From an uncultured Octadecabacter sp. (GTDB taxonomy: Bacteria; Pseudomonadota; Alphaproteobacteria; Rhodobacterales; Rhodobacteraceae), in contig CALAGN010000037.1 of the NCBI GenBank assembly GCA_937891785.1, forward strand, positions 1-46,452: a stretch of 46,452 nt of DNA, read 5' to 3'. The translations under genes were made by a program, and so were the position numbers. The notes beneath the pieces are model-generated. The model was not told the origin of the DNA, searched no databases, and saw nothing but the letters and a program-made list of their open reading frames with translations. Of this stretch, positions 8,972 through 18,264 are shown one piece after another. Positions within the stretch are counted from its first letter, which is position 1; the number at the start of each line of letters is the position of its first letter.

Positions 8972-10490
8972 CAATTCGCCATCCTCTGTCGCAGATCCAA
9001 AACAGACCCAGACTGAGCCCGAGCAAAACAAGCGCGGAACTCGCCGCTGCTTGCATTTGATAGGCACCCATCAGGCGATACATCTCAAGCGGAAGCGTCG
9101 CCCGATCACCCGTTGCAAACAAAGTAATAACGCCCAGATCACCCATCGACAGAGCAGCAGCAACACCTGCACTGAACCCCAATGGCCGCCGTAAGCGCGG
9201 CAACAGGACGATCCGCAACCGTGCCCAGCCGCGCAGACCAAGACCATCGGCAAGTTGGCCATACTGCGCCTCGACCTGTGCCACCGATGGGACCAACGCC
9301 CGCATCACAAAAGGTAGCGCCATCAGGCTGTTCACCAATGCTGTCACAGGCAAAGCTACATTTGACGGATTAACGAAGGGAAACACGATCAGAAACAGCC
9401 CCGCCCCCAAAACCAGCCCCGAGAACGCCAGTGGCAGCGTGCCGACAACCACTACCAGCCAACCGCCCCGCAATGCCAGCGCAAGTGCAAGTGCGACCGT
9501 CAGGCCCGCCGACACCATAGCGATCATGACTGACCGGAGGGCCGCAACCCAAACCGAAGACGGCAGTTCCAAAATCGACGGAAGGCCACGCAAAATGACC
9601 ATGACTAGCGGCAATAGCAGGAACAGCGCAGCCGCAGTGATCCAGGCGAAATCGCCCCAGACCGAGCCGTCCCAACGTGCGACGACGCGATCCAACCCGC
9701 GCCCCATTGCATCCAGCGCAGTGATTGCGAACGCCAGCAGCGCCACCACGGCACAAATCGCAATTTGCACCAGCGTTAAGGTCGCGGCACCCGCAAGATC
9801 AAAGCTCAACCGGAAGGCTTGATAGATCGCCAATTCAATCGTGGTCGCGCGCGGCCCCCCGCCAAGTGTCAACGCGACTGCAAAACTGGTCAGGCAGATC
9901 AGAAAAATCACAACGAATGTACCCGGCACAACCGAGGCCAGCATCGGGCGCTCAAGCACCCGCCAAATCGGCGCGTTAAGGCCTGCCGCCAAACGAAACC
10001 GTTCTGATGGAATAGCGACCCAACCCTGCAAGATCAGGCGCACTGCCAAGGGCAGATTAAAGAACACGTGCGCGATGATGACCCCATGCGCGCCGTAGAT
10101 CGACACATCGGGCAGGCCCAGCGCACCTAGGAAAGAATTCACGATTCCCGCACGCCCGAAGACCGCCAGCAGCCCAAGGATCGCCACGATCACTGGCAAC
10201 AAAAAGGGCGCGCCAAGCAGCGTTACAAGAACCTGCCGGCCACGAAACTGCCGCCGCGCCAGCGCACGCGCGACTGGGATAGCGAGACCGATGCTGACCA
10301 CTGCCGAGACAGCCGCCTGCCAAATCGTGAACCAAACGGCTGACAGATCTGCACGAGAAAGCGAGGCCAGCCCCTCGGCACGCCAAAGCACCGCAATAAG
10401 CGGCCCGAACAGAAACACCAACGCCAGCCCGACAGCGATTGTGCCGGGCCAGCGGAGTGTTCCGTTTACTGGGACAACGCTGCGCGCCAT
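8958..10490 (-). CDS. thiP: Thiamine ABC transporter, permease
   Basis: The 510-residue inner-membrane protein has about twelve hydrophobic segments arranged as two fused permease halves, the architecture of ThiP and of ferric-iron FbpB-type permeases. Each half carries an EAA-like loop that contacts the ATPase (first around GWVAIPSERFRLAAGLNAP, second around ADGLGLRGWARLRIVLLP). It lies between thiB and thiQ and overlaps thiB by 25 nt. The riboswitch upstream of thiB identifies the substrate as thiamine rather than iron. Confidence 0.93.
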   Translation of the reverse strand: MARSVVPVNGTLRWPGTIAVGLALVFLFGPLIAVLWRAEGLASLSRADLSAVWFTIWQAAVSAVVSIGLAIPVARALARRQFRGRQVLVTLLGAPFLLPVIVAILGLLAVFGRAGIVNSFLGALGLPDVSIYGAHGVIIAHVFFNLPLAVRLILQGWVAIPSERFRLAAGLNAPIWRVLERPMLASVVPGTFVVIFLICLTSFAVALTLGGGPRATTIELAIYQAFRLSFDLAGAATLTLVQIAICAVVALLAFAITALDAMGRGLDRVVARWDGSVWGDFAWITAAALFLLLPLVMVILRGLPSILELPSSVWVAALRSVMIAMVSAGLTVALALALALRGGWLVVVVGTLPLAFSGLVLGAGLFLIVFPFVNPSNVALPVTALVNSLMALPFVMRALVPSVAQVEAQYGQLADGLGLRGWARLRIVLLPRLRRPLGFSAGVAAALSMGDLGVITLFATGDRATLPLEMYRLMGAYQMQAAASSALVLLGLSLGLFWICDRGWRIDADA

Positions 10491-11452
10491 TCTTCCAAGG
10501 CACCATCAAGAACCGCGGCAGCCTCGTCTGGTGGGAACAGGAGGGCTGTTTGAGGCCTTGCGAGACCCTGAAATTCGGCAGGTAGCCCGCCTTGTGGTGT
10601 GATTGCCGGATACATCCAATTCGTGCGCGGGATCGCGCTTTGGAATGCATCAGACGTTATGAATTGCATGAATTGATCGGCGAGTTCGGGCTGATCCGTG
10701 TCTGCCAATTTCGCAGCAACCTCGATCTGCGTGTAGTGGCCTTCCTCAAATGCCCACGCGACTTTGCTCTGATCGTCTTCGGCAAAGATGTGATAAGCAG
10801 GCGACGTCGTATACGACAGAACCGCGTCCGCTTCTCCTTCGAGGAACATACCATATGCCTCGGACCAGCCGGGGGTGACGGTGACAATATTGTCGGCCAA
10901 AGCCTCCCAAATCGCCGCCGAATCGTCGGGATAGGCGGCCTGCACCCACATCAAGAGTCCAAGGCCGGGTGTGGATGACCGTGGATCTTGGATCACGATC
11001 TTGAGGTCACTGTCCGCCAGCTGGGCGATGCTCGTCGGGGCTTCAACGTCAGCGGTGCTGACAAACGCGAAATAGCCCCAGTCATATGGAAGGAACTGCG
11101 GGTCATCCCACGCAACAGGCAAATCAAACGCGGCCGACACGCCATGGTCTGCGAATATGTCCAACTGGCGCGCGCGCGCGATCAGCGACGTATCAAGTCC
11201 AAGCACGATATCCGCATCCGTGCGCGGCCCTTCCAGCATCACCCGCGCCAAAAGAGCGGCCCCGTCACCGTTGCCGATAAACTGCAAATCACAGCCGCAT
11301 TCAGCCTCGAACGCCGCTTCAATTGCTGGGCCCGGGCCCCACTCGCTTGCAAAACTGTCGTAGGTATAGATGGTGAGAACAGGAACTTGGGCCAGCGCGC
11401 CAGTGGCACACAAGCATAGTCCTGCAGCACTCATCAGATGGGTCTTAAACAT
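10466..11452 (-). CDS. thiB: Thiamine-binding periplasmic protein
   Basis: ThiB captures thiamine, TMP or TPP in the periplasm. The 328-residue precursor has a signal peptide ([20 protein letters not shown], then AQ), then [18 protein letters not shown], which is the characteristic ThiB start. Other family marks are the [20 protein letters not shown] segment and [11 protein letters not shown]. The start at 11452 is fixed by GGAGG six nt upstream; an ATG at 11458 would touch that site directly. First gene of thiBPQ, downstream of a TPP riboswitch, so expression should fall when thiamine pyrophosphate is plentiful. Confidence 0.93.
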   Translation of the reverse strand: MFKTHLMSAAGLCLCATGALAQVPVLTIYTYDSFASEWGPGPAIEAAFEAECGCDLQFIGNGDGAALLARVMLEGPRTDADIVLGLDTSLIARARQLDIFADHGVSAAFDLPVAWDDPQFLPYDWGYFAFVSTADVEAPTSIAQLADSDLKIVIQDPRSSTPGLGLLMWVQAAYPDDSAAIWEALADNIVTVTPGWSEAYGMFLEGEADAVLSYTTSPAYHIFAEDDQSKVAWAFEEGHYTQIEVAAKLADTDQPELADQFMQFITSDAFQSAIPRTNWMYPAITPQGGLPAEFQGLARPQTALLFPPDEAAAVLDGALEEWRAALSQ

Positions 11453-11499
11453 GGTCATCCTCCAAATGTGCCGGACGGATGGGGGCAGCATCTTTGGAT

Positions 11500-11591
11500 G
11501 CGATACCTTCCCTCCGCCGGTCTTAACCGGTTCAGGTTCAACGGGTCCGCTTGCGCATCTCAGCCATGTGATTGGCCCCCCGAGGTATCGC
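11500..11591 (-). promoter_or_regulatory. TPP riboswitch (THI element) of thiBPQ
   Basis: On the minus strand the conserved THI box is readable: GGCTGAGATGCGCAAG, then GACCCGTTGAACCTGAACCG and the closing GGCGGAGGGA. The outer stem P1 is a 9-bp match between GCGATACCT (11591-11583 read on minus) and AGGTATCGC (11508-11500 read on minus). No T-run follows, so premature termination is unlikely. Downstream, CATCC (near 11482-11478) can pair with the GGATG that overlaps the thiB ribosome site at 11459-11455, which would fit translational control. The riboswitch class is certain; the mechanism is inferred. Confidence 0.93.
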
Positions 11592-11593
11592 AG

Positions 11594-11622
11594 AACCTAG
11601 GGCTGAACTATATGGAAGACAA
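11594..11622 (-). promoter_or_regulatory. Likely promoter of thiBPQ
   Basis: On the minus strand TTGTCT (11622-11617), a 17-nt spacer and TAGGTT (11599-11594) stand right before the riboswitch. Transcription would begin at about 11587, just inside the 5' arm of P1, trimming its outer base pairs. The match is moderate and unsupported beyond position and spacing. Confidence 0.45.
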
Positions 11623-11683
11623 GGGAAAGGTCTTGAGGCATATGCCTTGCCCCGCTAGACCCGTCTGGCAAGAGGAGCACCCC

Positions 11684-12790
11684 ATGTCGATGAACAGCTA
11701 CGGACACCTATTCCGCGTCACCACGTGGGGCGAAAGCCACGGACCTGCCCTTGGGGCGACGGTCGATGGCTGCCCTCCAAACGTGCCCCTGACCGCGCCG
11801 ATGATCCAGCAATGGCTCGACAAGCGCCGCCCCGGCCTGAACAAAAACACAACTCAGCGGCAAGAGGCCGACGCGGTCGAGATTCTATCAGGGGTGTTTG
11901 ACGGCAAAACCACCGGTACGCCGATACAGTTGATGATCCGCAACACCGATCAGCGCTCCAAGGATTACGGCGATATTGCCGACACCTTCCGCCCCGGCCA
12001 CGCAGATATCACCTATCACCAAAAATACGGTATTCGGGACTATCGTGGCGGTGGGCGATCAAGTGCGCGCGAAACCGCGTCGCGTGTTGCTGCGGGCGGG
12101 GTCGCGCGTGAGGCGATAACTGCGCTTGCACCGAAGGTCGAGATAAAGGGCTATATGGTCCAGATGGGCGAAAAGAAGATCGACCGCGATCGGTTCGATT
12201 GGGCCACCATCGAACAGAACGATTTCTGGTGCCCCGATGCGCAGGCCGCATCTGAATGGGATGACTACCTGCAATGGCTGCGCAAGGATGATCACAACAG
12301 CGTCGGCGCCGTAATAGAAGTTGTTGCGCGTCATGTCCCCGCAGGTATCGGCGCGCCGGTTTATGCCAAGTTAGACACTGATCTAGCCGCTGCTATGATG
12401 TCGATCAACGCTGTAAAGGGCGTCGAAATTGGTGAGGGCATGGCCGCAGCCGCGCTAACTGGTCGCGCCAATGCCGACGAGATTTTCATGGGGAATGATG
12501 GACAGCCCGTCTATTCCAGCAACCACGCAGGCGGCATTCTTGGTGGGATCAGCACGGGGCAGGACGTCGTCGTGCGCTTTGCGGTCAAACCGACCAGCAG
12601 CATTCTGTCCCCTCGCCAGTCGATCCGCATGGATGGCTCGCCATACGAAGTTATCACCAAAGGCCGCCATGATCCCTGCGTTGGAATTCGCGCTGTGCCC
12701 GTAGGCGAGGCAATGATGGCCGCAGTGATCCTTGATCACATCTTGCTGGATCGTGGGCAAACCGGCGGCAAGCGCGGCAAGATCGGCTAG
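11684..12790 (+). CDS. aroC: Chorismate synthase
   Basis: AroC converts EPSP to chorismate, the last shared step of aromatic amino-acid, folate and quinone synthesis, using reduced FMN. The 368-residue protein shows all three family signatures: [17 protein letters not shown] near the start, [29 protein letters not shown] in the middle, and the late [27 protein letters not shown] lies 7 nt before ATG 11684. The frame is open back to 11438 through the riboswitch, but that portion is not family-like. A weak promoter (TTGAGG at 11633, 17 nt, TAGACC) is possible. The gene converges on a DMT transporter gene with a 4-nt overlap. Confidence 0.96.
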   Translation: MSMNSYGHLFRVTTWGESHGPALGATVDGCPPNVPLTAPMIQQWLDKRRPGLNKNTTQRQEADAVEILSGVFDGKTTGTPIQLMIRNTDQRSKDYGDIADTFRPGHADITYHQKYGIRDYRGGGRSSARETASRVAAGGVAREAITALAPKVEIKGYMVQMGEKKIDRDRFDWATIEQNDFWCPDAQAASEWDDYLQWLRKDDHNSVGAVIEVVARHVPAGIGAPVYAKLDTDLAAAMMSINAVKGVEIGEGMAAAALTGRANADEIFMGNDGQPVYSSNHAGGILGGISTGQDVVVRFAVKPTSSILSPRQSIRMDGSPYEVITKGRHDPCVGIRAVPVGEAMMAAVILDHILLDRGQTGGKRGKIG

Positions 12791-13662
12791 ACGACCCGCA
12801 CGCCCTGTTTAGACAGTTGCACGGCCAAGATTCCGGCGGCGATAATCAGCACGCCGACGACATCCCACGGGCCAAGCTTTTCACCAAGCAAGAGTGCCGC
12901 TGTAACAACCCCCAAGAACGGGTTGAGAAAGTGGAAGGTTGCTGCTTTGACCGCGCCGATTTTGTCCACCAGCAGGAACCAAATGTATGTTGCAGCAAGG
13001 CCCGGAATGAGAATCGTGTAGGCAAACGCCACGGCCAGTTTCCAGTTCCAATCAAACGCAAAGGTTTCGAACGCGAGGGCAGGCACCCACAACAGCGTGC
13101 TGCCAACCAGCATTTGCAATCCAACGATCATTAGCAGATTGCCGCCCGATGACGCGCCCCGCACGGCCAGGGTCGCAACGGTCAGCGAACCCACCCCTAT
13201 CACACATAGTATTGCGCCAAATAGATCCACTCCGCCTTGGAGCCGCGCACCCATGATCAAGGCCACGCCAGCGGCACCAGCCAACAGTCCTGCGATGCCA
13301 AGCGGGCGAACACGGTCGCCCAAACCGAACCAGCCAACCAACGCAACCAGCAACGGCATCGTCGATGCGATGATCACGGCAAATGATGCCTCGACTGTCT
13401 GCATCGCGACGAAATTCAGACCCAGATACAAAGCGTTTTGAGCGATACCAAAGGTCAGCACGCCGATCCACTGACGGCGCGTCAGTCGCGCTGACTGTCC
13501 CAGTAGCAACGCAATCACAACACCCAAGACCCCGGAAATCAGGAACCGCAGGGCCAACGCCGTGAGCGGGGGAGCATATTCCACGATCACCCGCGCCGAC
13601 GTAAAGGCCGACGACCACATTAGTACAAAGGTCAAACCGAGCAGGATTGCGCGAATGTCCAT
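12787..13662 (-). CDS. DMT-superfamily (EamA) transporter
   Basis: The 291-residue inner-membrane protein has ten predicted hydrophobic helices in two repeated EamA halves, beginning [20 protein letters not shown]. The second half ends with the typical [20 protein letters not shown] segment. Such proteins export or import metabolites; the substrate cannot be deduced. ATG at 13662. Its stop lies within the aroC stop as the palindrome CTAG, so the two convergent genes end on each other. Confidence 0.88.
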   Translation of the reverse strand: MDIRAILLGLTFVLMWSSAFTSARVIVEYAPPLTALALRFLISGVLGVVIALLLGQSARLTRRQWIGVLTFGIAQNALYLGLNFVAMQTVEASFAVIIASTMPLLVALVGWFGLGDRVRPLGIAGLLAGAAGVALIMGARLQGGVDLFGAILCVIGVGSLTVATLAVRGASSGGNLLMIVGLQMLVGSTLLWVPALAFETFAFDWNWKLAVAFAYTILIPGLAATYIWFLLVDKIGAVKAATFHFLNPFLGVVTAALLLGEKLGPWDVVGVLIIAAGILAVQLSKQGVRVV

Positions 13663-13691
13663 GGGTGTTCATTCCGATATTTTATGCCGCC

Positions 13692-13725
13692 AAAAGAAAA
13701 AGGGCCGCCACATGGGCGACCCTTT
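13692..13725 (-). terminator. Intrinsic terminator of the HU gene
   Basis: On the minus strand AAAGGG-T-CGCC pairs with GGCG-G-CCCTTT around CATGT, giving an 11-bp stem with one G-U pair, followed by TTCTTTT. The wobble pair forms only in the minus-strand transcript, and the T-run is on that side. It ends 40 nt after the HU stop codon and before the DMT transporter start. Confidence 0.8.
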
Positions 13726-13764
13726 CGAAATCTTGTTTCGGGTGCAAGCCCCGACATTTAGACC

Positions 13765-14052
13765 TTAGCCGTTTACACTGTCTTTTAGCGCTTTGGCGAT
13801 CGTCATTTTGACGACCTTGTCAGCGTCTTTCTTGATCTGCTCACCCGTGGCAGGATTGCGGACCATCCGCTCGGGGCGTTCGCGGCAATAGATTTTGCCA
13901 ACGCCTGGCAGGGTGACAGCACCGCCGCCGGAAACTTCGCGTGTGATCAGGCCGCAAAATGCGTCCAGAGCAGCAGCGGCTGATTTCTTGTCTGTGCCCA
14001 TATCTTCGGACAATGCAGCAACAAGCTGCGTCTTGGTCATTGGTTTTGCCAT
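13765..14052 (-). CDS. hup: HU-family nucleoid DNA-binding protein
   Basis: HU dimers bind and bend DNA and compact the nucleoid. The 95-residue protein has the expected N-terminal helices (MTKTQLVAALSEDMGTDKKS). The beta-arm region ends RMVRNPATGEQIKKDA, containing the DNA-intercalating RNPATGE proline motif. It differs from typical HU in two cysteines (one in DAFCGL, one in KIYCRER) and a GVGKIYC turn instead of GFGTFEV. GGAGAG precedes the ATG. It is probably monocistronic, with a terminator at 13692. Confidence 0.92.
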   Translation of the reverse strand: MAKPMTKTQLVAALSEDMGTDKKSAAAALDAFCGLITREVSGGGAVTLPGVGKIYCRERPERMVRNPATGEQIKKDADKVVKMTIAKALKDSVNG

Positions 14053-14184
14053 TTTATTCTCTCCATCTACTGCCCAATTTGTGGGGCCTCATGTGCCGTC
14101 ATTTAACGCCATCTGGTATAGGACCACAACAAATAGTGTCGTGTTTACATCTAAAAAACCGCATTTAGATGCGTTTTGTCGGGT

Positions 14185-15666
14185 CTAAAGGAATGCTGTC
14201 TCTTCAAAACTGCGCAACTTTCGGCTGTGGATGCGTTCTAGTGGCATTTCACGCAAATGCTCCATCGCCCGAATTCCGATCATTAGATGTCGTGCCACCT
14301 GCGTTTTATAAAAGTCCGACGCCATACCCGGTAGCTTCAATTCGCCGTGCAAAGGCTTATCGCTCACGCACAACAACGTCCCATAAGGTACGCGGAATCG
14401 AAAGCCGTTTGCGGCGATCGTCGCGCTCTCCATATCAAGGGCCACCGCCCGACTTTGGCTTAGCCGCTGCACAGGGCCACGCTGGTCACGTAACTCCCAA
14501 TTGCGGTTGTCGAGGCTTGCAACAGTGCCTGTGCGCATGATCCGCTTGAGGTCGTAACCCTCAAGTTCCGTCACCTTGGCGACAGCGGTTTCAAGCGCAA
14601 TCTGAATCTCCGCCAGGGCCGGTACTGGCACCCACAACGGCAAATCATCATCCAGCACTTTGTCTTCACGCAGATAGGCGTGGGCCAGAACAAAATCGCC
14701 CAACTGCTGCGAGTTTCGCAGACCCGCACAGTGGCCAACCATCAGCCACGCATGTGGGCGCAGCACCGCAATATGGTCAGTCGCTGTTTTCGCATTCGAC
14801 GGCCCGACCCCGATGTTCACCAGCGTAATTCCAGCCCCTCCGTCGCGTTTCAGGTGATAGGTGGGCATCTGTGGCATCTTGGAAGGCACGTCAAGCGGGC
14901 TGATTGCATCTGTGATTTCGACATTTCCGGTCGCGACAAATGACGTATAGCCGCTATCTTTGTCGGCCAACATCTGGCGTGCGTAGGCCTCGAACTCTTC
15001 GACGTAGAACTGGTAATTGGTAAACAACACATGGTTCTGAAAATGCTCGGGTGATGTCGCGGTGTAATGCGACAGTCGTGCCAACGAATAATCTACACGC
15101 TGCGCGGTGAACGGCGCCAATGGGTGCGAGCCGTCCTCAAATGTGAACCCAAGACCGTTAACGATGTCATCATTGGTCGTCGCCAAATCAGGCACATCAA
15201 AGACATCGCGCAGGGTGAATTCGCCCGCCCCTTCCTGAGGGACTGACGCGCCCTCTTGGTTCGCTACAGCAAAATGCACGGGCATTGGCGTCATCGACAC
15301 CCCGATTTCGACGGGAAGTTTATGGTTTTGGATCAGCAGACTGATCTGCTGCTCAAGATACTTCTCAAACAAATGCGGTCGGGTGATTGTTGCAGAATAG
15401 CTGCCGGGCTGGGCGACGTGCCCATACGACAGGCGGCTGTCAATCACGGCAAAGCTCGTGGTGCGGATGCGGACTTCTGGATAAAAAGCGCGATACCGCG
15501 AGGCAGGCTGACCAGTCGCAAGCGTTTCGGAAAATGCCGCGCAAAGAAACTGCGTCGCTTCATCATAGAGCGCGATCAATTTGGCGACGGCTGCCTTGGC
15601 GTCGGTAAAGGTTTCGGGGACCACCGTATCAGGCGATACCATAGGCAGAGTCGTATCAGCGCTCAT
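14185..15666 (-). CDS. amn: AMP nucleosidase
   Basis: Amn hydrolyses AMP to adenine and ribose-5-phosphate, regulating adenylate pools. The 493-residue length matches the family. An N-terminal AMP-nucleosidase domain (YPEVRIRTTSFAVIDSRLSY, then GHVAQPG) is followed by a nucleoside-phosphorylase-like catalytic domain. Its marks are VNIGVGPSNAKTATDHIAVL and VALDMESATIAANGFRFRVP, where DMESA holds the catalytic region, and CVSDKPLHGELKLPG. I start at the ATG at 15666; the open frame extends to 15738, but those residues are not family-like. It is divergent from the aldolase/adducin gene at 15819. Confidence 0.93.
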   Translation of the reverse strand: MSADTTLPMVSPDTVVPETFTDAKAAVAKLIALYDEATQFLCAAFSETLATGQPASRYRAFYPEVRIRTTSFAVIDSRLSYGHVAQPGSYSATITRPHLFEKYLEQQISLLIQNHKLPVEIGVSMTPMPVHFAVANQEGASVPQEGAGEFTLRDVFDVPDLATTNDDIVNGLGFTFEDGSHPLAPFTAQRVDYSLARLSHYTATSPEHFQNHVLFTNYQFYVEEFEAYARQMLADKDSGYTSFVATGNVEITDAISPLDVPSKMPQMPTYHLKRDGGAGITLVNIGVGPSNAKTATDHIAVLRPHAWLMVGHCAGLRNSQQLGDFVLAHAYLREDKVLDDDLPLWVPVPALAEIQIALETAVAKVTELEGYDLKRIMRTGTVASLDNRNWELRDQRGPVQRLSQSRAVALDMESATIAANGFRFRVPYGTLLCVSDKPLHGELKLPGMASDFYKTQVARHLMIGIRAMEHLREMPLERIHSRKLRSFEETAFL

Positions 15667-15818
15667 GCGGCGGGGTCCTTTGATATGTCGGGAATATTTG
15701 CATCTCCAAATCTGGCACGAACCCGCACCGGTCTGCAAGTCGTGTTGTACTTTGCCTCAAACTCGCTGGCGATATCACCCCAAAACTGGCAGGCTACGAG
15801 AAACAGCAGGAGGCTACC

Positions 15819-16574
15819 ATGACAGCCGCATCAAAGCGCCTAAACCTCGACCATTGGGACGAACGTGTCGATCTTGCCGCCGCTTTTCGCTGGACGGCAA
15901 GGCTTAACATGCACGAAGGGGTCGCCAATCATTTCTCGATGGCAATTAACGATGACGGCACGCGGTTCTTGATGAACCCCAATCAGATGCATTTCAGCCG
16001 AATCAAGGCCAGCGATCTGATCGTCGTGGATGCGAATGATCCAGAAACGTTGACGGGGCCGAATGCTCCCGACCCCACCGCCTGGGGCCTACACGGGGGC
16101 ATGCATCGGCACTGTCGCCACGCGCGCTGCGCTATGCATGTGCATTCGATCCACGCGACGGTCCTTGCATCGCTTGCCGACAGTCGACTGTTAGCGATTG
16201 ATCAAAACTGCGCGACCTTCTTTAATCGCCACGTCATAGATGATGGGTATGGCGGCTTGGCATTCGAGGAAGAAGGTGCGCGGTGTGCCGCCCTTTTCAC
16301 CGACCCCAAGCAAAAGGTCATGATCATGGGCAATCACGGTGTCATGGTCATCGGCGATTCTGTGGCCGAAACATTCAACCGGATGTTCTATTTTGAACGC
16401 GCCGCCGAGACATATATTCGCGCCCTACAAACAGGCCAGCCGTTACGCGTGTTGCCTGATGACATCGCTGAAAAGACCGCGCGTGAATTGGAAGAATACC
16501 CCGAACAAGACGCGCGTCACCTTGCCGAGCTCAGGGCAATCCTTGATGAAGAAGGCGCGACCTATGCGCAGTAA
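15819..16574 (+). CDS. Class II aldolase/adducin family protein
   Basis: The 251-residue protein has the class II aldolase/adducin fold: LNMHEGVANHFSMAI near the start (substrate/phosphate loop), the metal-binding CAMHVHSIHATVLAS at about 105-119, and MIMGNHGVMVIGDSVAETFNRMFYFERAAE with the third metal histidine. A zinc-type fold is thus intact, but the glutamate of a true fuculose-phosphate aldolase is not obvious. Proteins of this length are widespread in roseobacters without known substrate. ATG at 15819 is preceded by AGGAGG. It is 6 nt from the next gene. Confidence 0.85.
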   Translation: MTAASKRLNLDHWDERVDLAAAFRWTARLNMHEGVANHFSMAINDDGTRFLMNPNQMHFSRIKASDLIVVDANDPETLTGPNAPDPTAWGLHGGMHRHCRHARCAMHVHSIHATVLASLADSRLLAIDQNCATFFNRHVIDDGYGGLAFEEEGARCAALFTDPKQKVMIMGNHGVMVIGDSVAETFNRMFYFERAAETYIRALQTGQPLRVLPDDIAEKTARELEEYPEQDARHLAELRAILDEEGATYAQ

Positions 16575-16580
16575 CGGCCA

Positions 16581-17432
16581 GTGACTAAGACGCTACTGTC
16601 ATTCGGGCACGGCTATAGTGCCGGCGCCTTGTCGCCAATTCTGCACCGACAGGGTTGGACCATTTTCGGCACTACACGGTCTGCCGATAAAGCTGACAGG
16701 GTGCGCGCAACGGGGGCCAAGCCGCTGATCTGGCCTGACGCGTCAATTACAGCGCAACTGGATCAGGCCTCGCATCTGTTGATTTCAGCGGGGCCAAATG
16801 CGGATGGTGATCCTGTATTGAACGCCCTGCGCGATGACATAGCCGCGCGGCGCGATCAGTTTGCGTGGGTTGGATACCTGTCCACTACGGGTGTTTACGG
16901 CGATCACAACGGCGGTTGGGTTGACGAAAATACGCCTCTTGCCCCGTCAACGAAACGCGGGCAATTGCGCGTCGCAGCCGAAGCAGATTGGCAGTCACTC
17001 GACGTGCCGCTACATATTTTCAGGCTTGCTGGCATCTACGGCCCTGGTCGTGGCCCCTTTGCCAAGGTGCGCAATGGCACCGCACGGCGCATCATCAAGG
17101 ACGGGCAAGTGTTCAGCCGTATCCATGTTGATGACATCGCGCAGGTATTGGCCGCCTCTATCGCGCAGCCCAATCCCGGCGCAATTTATAACCTGTGCGA
17201 TGATGACCCTGCCCCGCCGCAAGACGTGATCGCCTATGCCGCCGAACTGCTAGGTATGCCGATCCCCGAGGCAGTGGCGTTTGCAGACGCCGACATGACC
17301 CCCATGGCGCGCAGCTTTTACGCCGAAAGTAAAAAAGTACGTAATGACCGGATCAAAGACCAACTAGGGGTTAGCCTGATCTATCCAGATTACCGCTGCG
17401 GCCTCCACGCACTTCTCGTCGCTGGGAACTAG
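16581..17432 (+). CDS. SDR/epimerase-like NAD(P)-binding protein (YeeZ type)
   Basis: The 283-residue protein has an N-terminal Rossmann-like FGHGYSAGALSPIL in place of the canonical GxxGxxG. Further marks are STTGVYGDHNGGWVDENTP, which is the epimerase substrate loop of the YeeZ group, and FRLAGIYGPGRGP and FSRIHVDDIAQVLAASI of extended SDRs. The usual YxxxK catalytic pair is not visible (the loop reads PSTKRGQLRVAAE), so it may bind NAD(P) without classical SDR chemistry. The start is GTG at 16581, 6 nt after the aldolase/adducin gene, implying an operon. Substrate unknown. Confidence 0.8.
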   Translation: MTKTLLSFGHGYSAGALSPILHRQGWTIFGTTRSADKADRVRATGAKPLIWPDASITAQLDQASHLLISAGPNADGDPVLNALRDDIAARRDQFAWVGYLSTTGVYGDHNGGWVDENTPLAPSTKRGQLRVAAEADWQSLDVPLHIFRLAGIYGPGRGPFAKVRNGTARRIIKDGQVFSRIHVDDIAQVLAASIAQPNPGAIYNLCDDDPAPPQDVIAYAAELLGMPIPEAVAFADADMTPMARSFYAESKKVRNDRIKDQLGVSLIYPDYRCGLHALLVAGN

Positions 17433-17490
17433 CCTTGCCACTGCGAGCGCCACACCACATATGATGCCCAAGCAAACAAGCGAGGCTTTG

Positions 17491-18264
17491 ATGACCCTGC
17501 GTGAAAAAACCGCCCTCTACCTTGATCGCGATTTCGTCCGCAATGGCATCATTGGCGTCATCCTGTTCAACGCTGTTATATTGGGGATCGAAACCTCGGA
17601 CACGGTCATGGCCACCTTTGGACCGTTGATCATCGCACTTGATACGATCTGTCTATGTATCTTTGTGATCGAAATCGCCGCCAAGCTGTTCGCCCATGGG
17701 TTCAGGTTCTTCCGCTCCGGCTGGAATATCTTTGATTTTGTTATCATCGGTATCGCGATCGTGCCCGCCGCACAGACATTCTCGGTGCTGCGGGCGCTGC
17801 GCATTCTGCGGGTGTTGCGGGTTATGTCTGCCGCCCCACGCTTGCGCCATGTTGTCGAGGGATTCGTGACTGCCCTTCCCGGTATGGGAAGCGTGTTCCT
17901 GCTGATGATGATCATTTTCTACATCGGAAGCGTCATGGCGACAAAACTGTTCGGCGACAGCTTTCCGCAATGGTTCGGCACGTTGGGTCGATCGGCCTAT
18001 TCGCTGTTCCAGATTATGACACTGGAAAGCTGGTCCATGGGCATCGTGCGCCCCGTGATGGAATCCTATCAATATGCTTGGGCGTTTTTCGTGCCCTTCA
18101 TAATGATGACGACATTCGCCGTTGTGAACCTGCTTGTCGGTCTGATCGTAAACTCAATGCAAGATGCGCATCATGAAGACGATGTGGCGCGCACAGATAC
18201 CTACCGCGACGAAGTGTTGGAACGCCTGAAAGCCATCGAGGAGCGTTTGCCGCCAAAACCCTAA
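17491..18264 (+). CDS. Bacterial voltage-gated sodium channel (BacNav)
   Basis: A 257-residue single-domain six-helix channel. The voltage sensor S4 at about 98-112 reads [16 protein letters not shown], with an arginine every third residue. The pore loop holds TLESWSM at 177-183, the sodium-selectivity filter shared with the Magnetococcus and roseobacter channels (NavMs, NavSp). S6 is [20 protein letters not shown]. The tail ([18 protein letters not shown]) fits the tetramer-forming coiled coil. I choose ATG 17491 because GAGG lies 5 nt upstream; the earlier ATGs at 17461 and 17464 have no ribosome site. It probably supplies sodium current linked to motility, pH or ion homeostasis (inference). 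Confidence 0.93.
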   Translation: MTLREKTALYLDRDFVRNGIIGVILFNAVILGIETSDTVMATFGPLIIALDTICLCIFVIEIAAKLFAHGFRFFRSGWNIFDFVIIGIAIVPAAQTFSVLRALRILRVLRVMSAAPRLRHVVEGFVTALPGMGSVFLLMMIIFYIGSVMATKLFGDSFPQWFGTLGRSAYSLFQIMTLESWSMGIVRPVMESYQYAWAFFVPFIMMTTFAVVNLLVGLIVNSMQDAHHEDDVARTDTYRDEVLERLKAIEERLPPKP

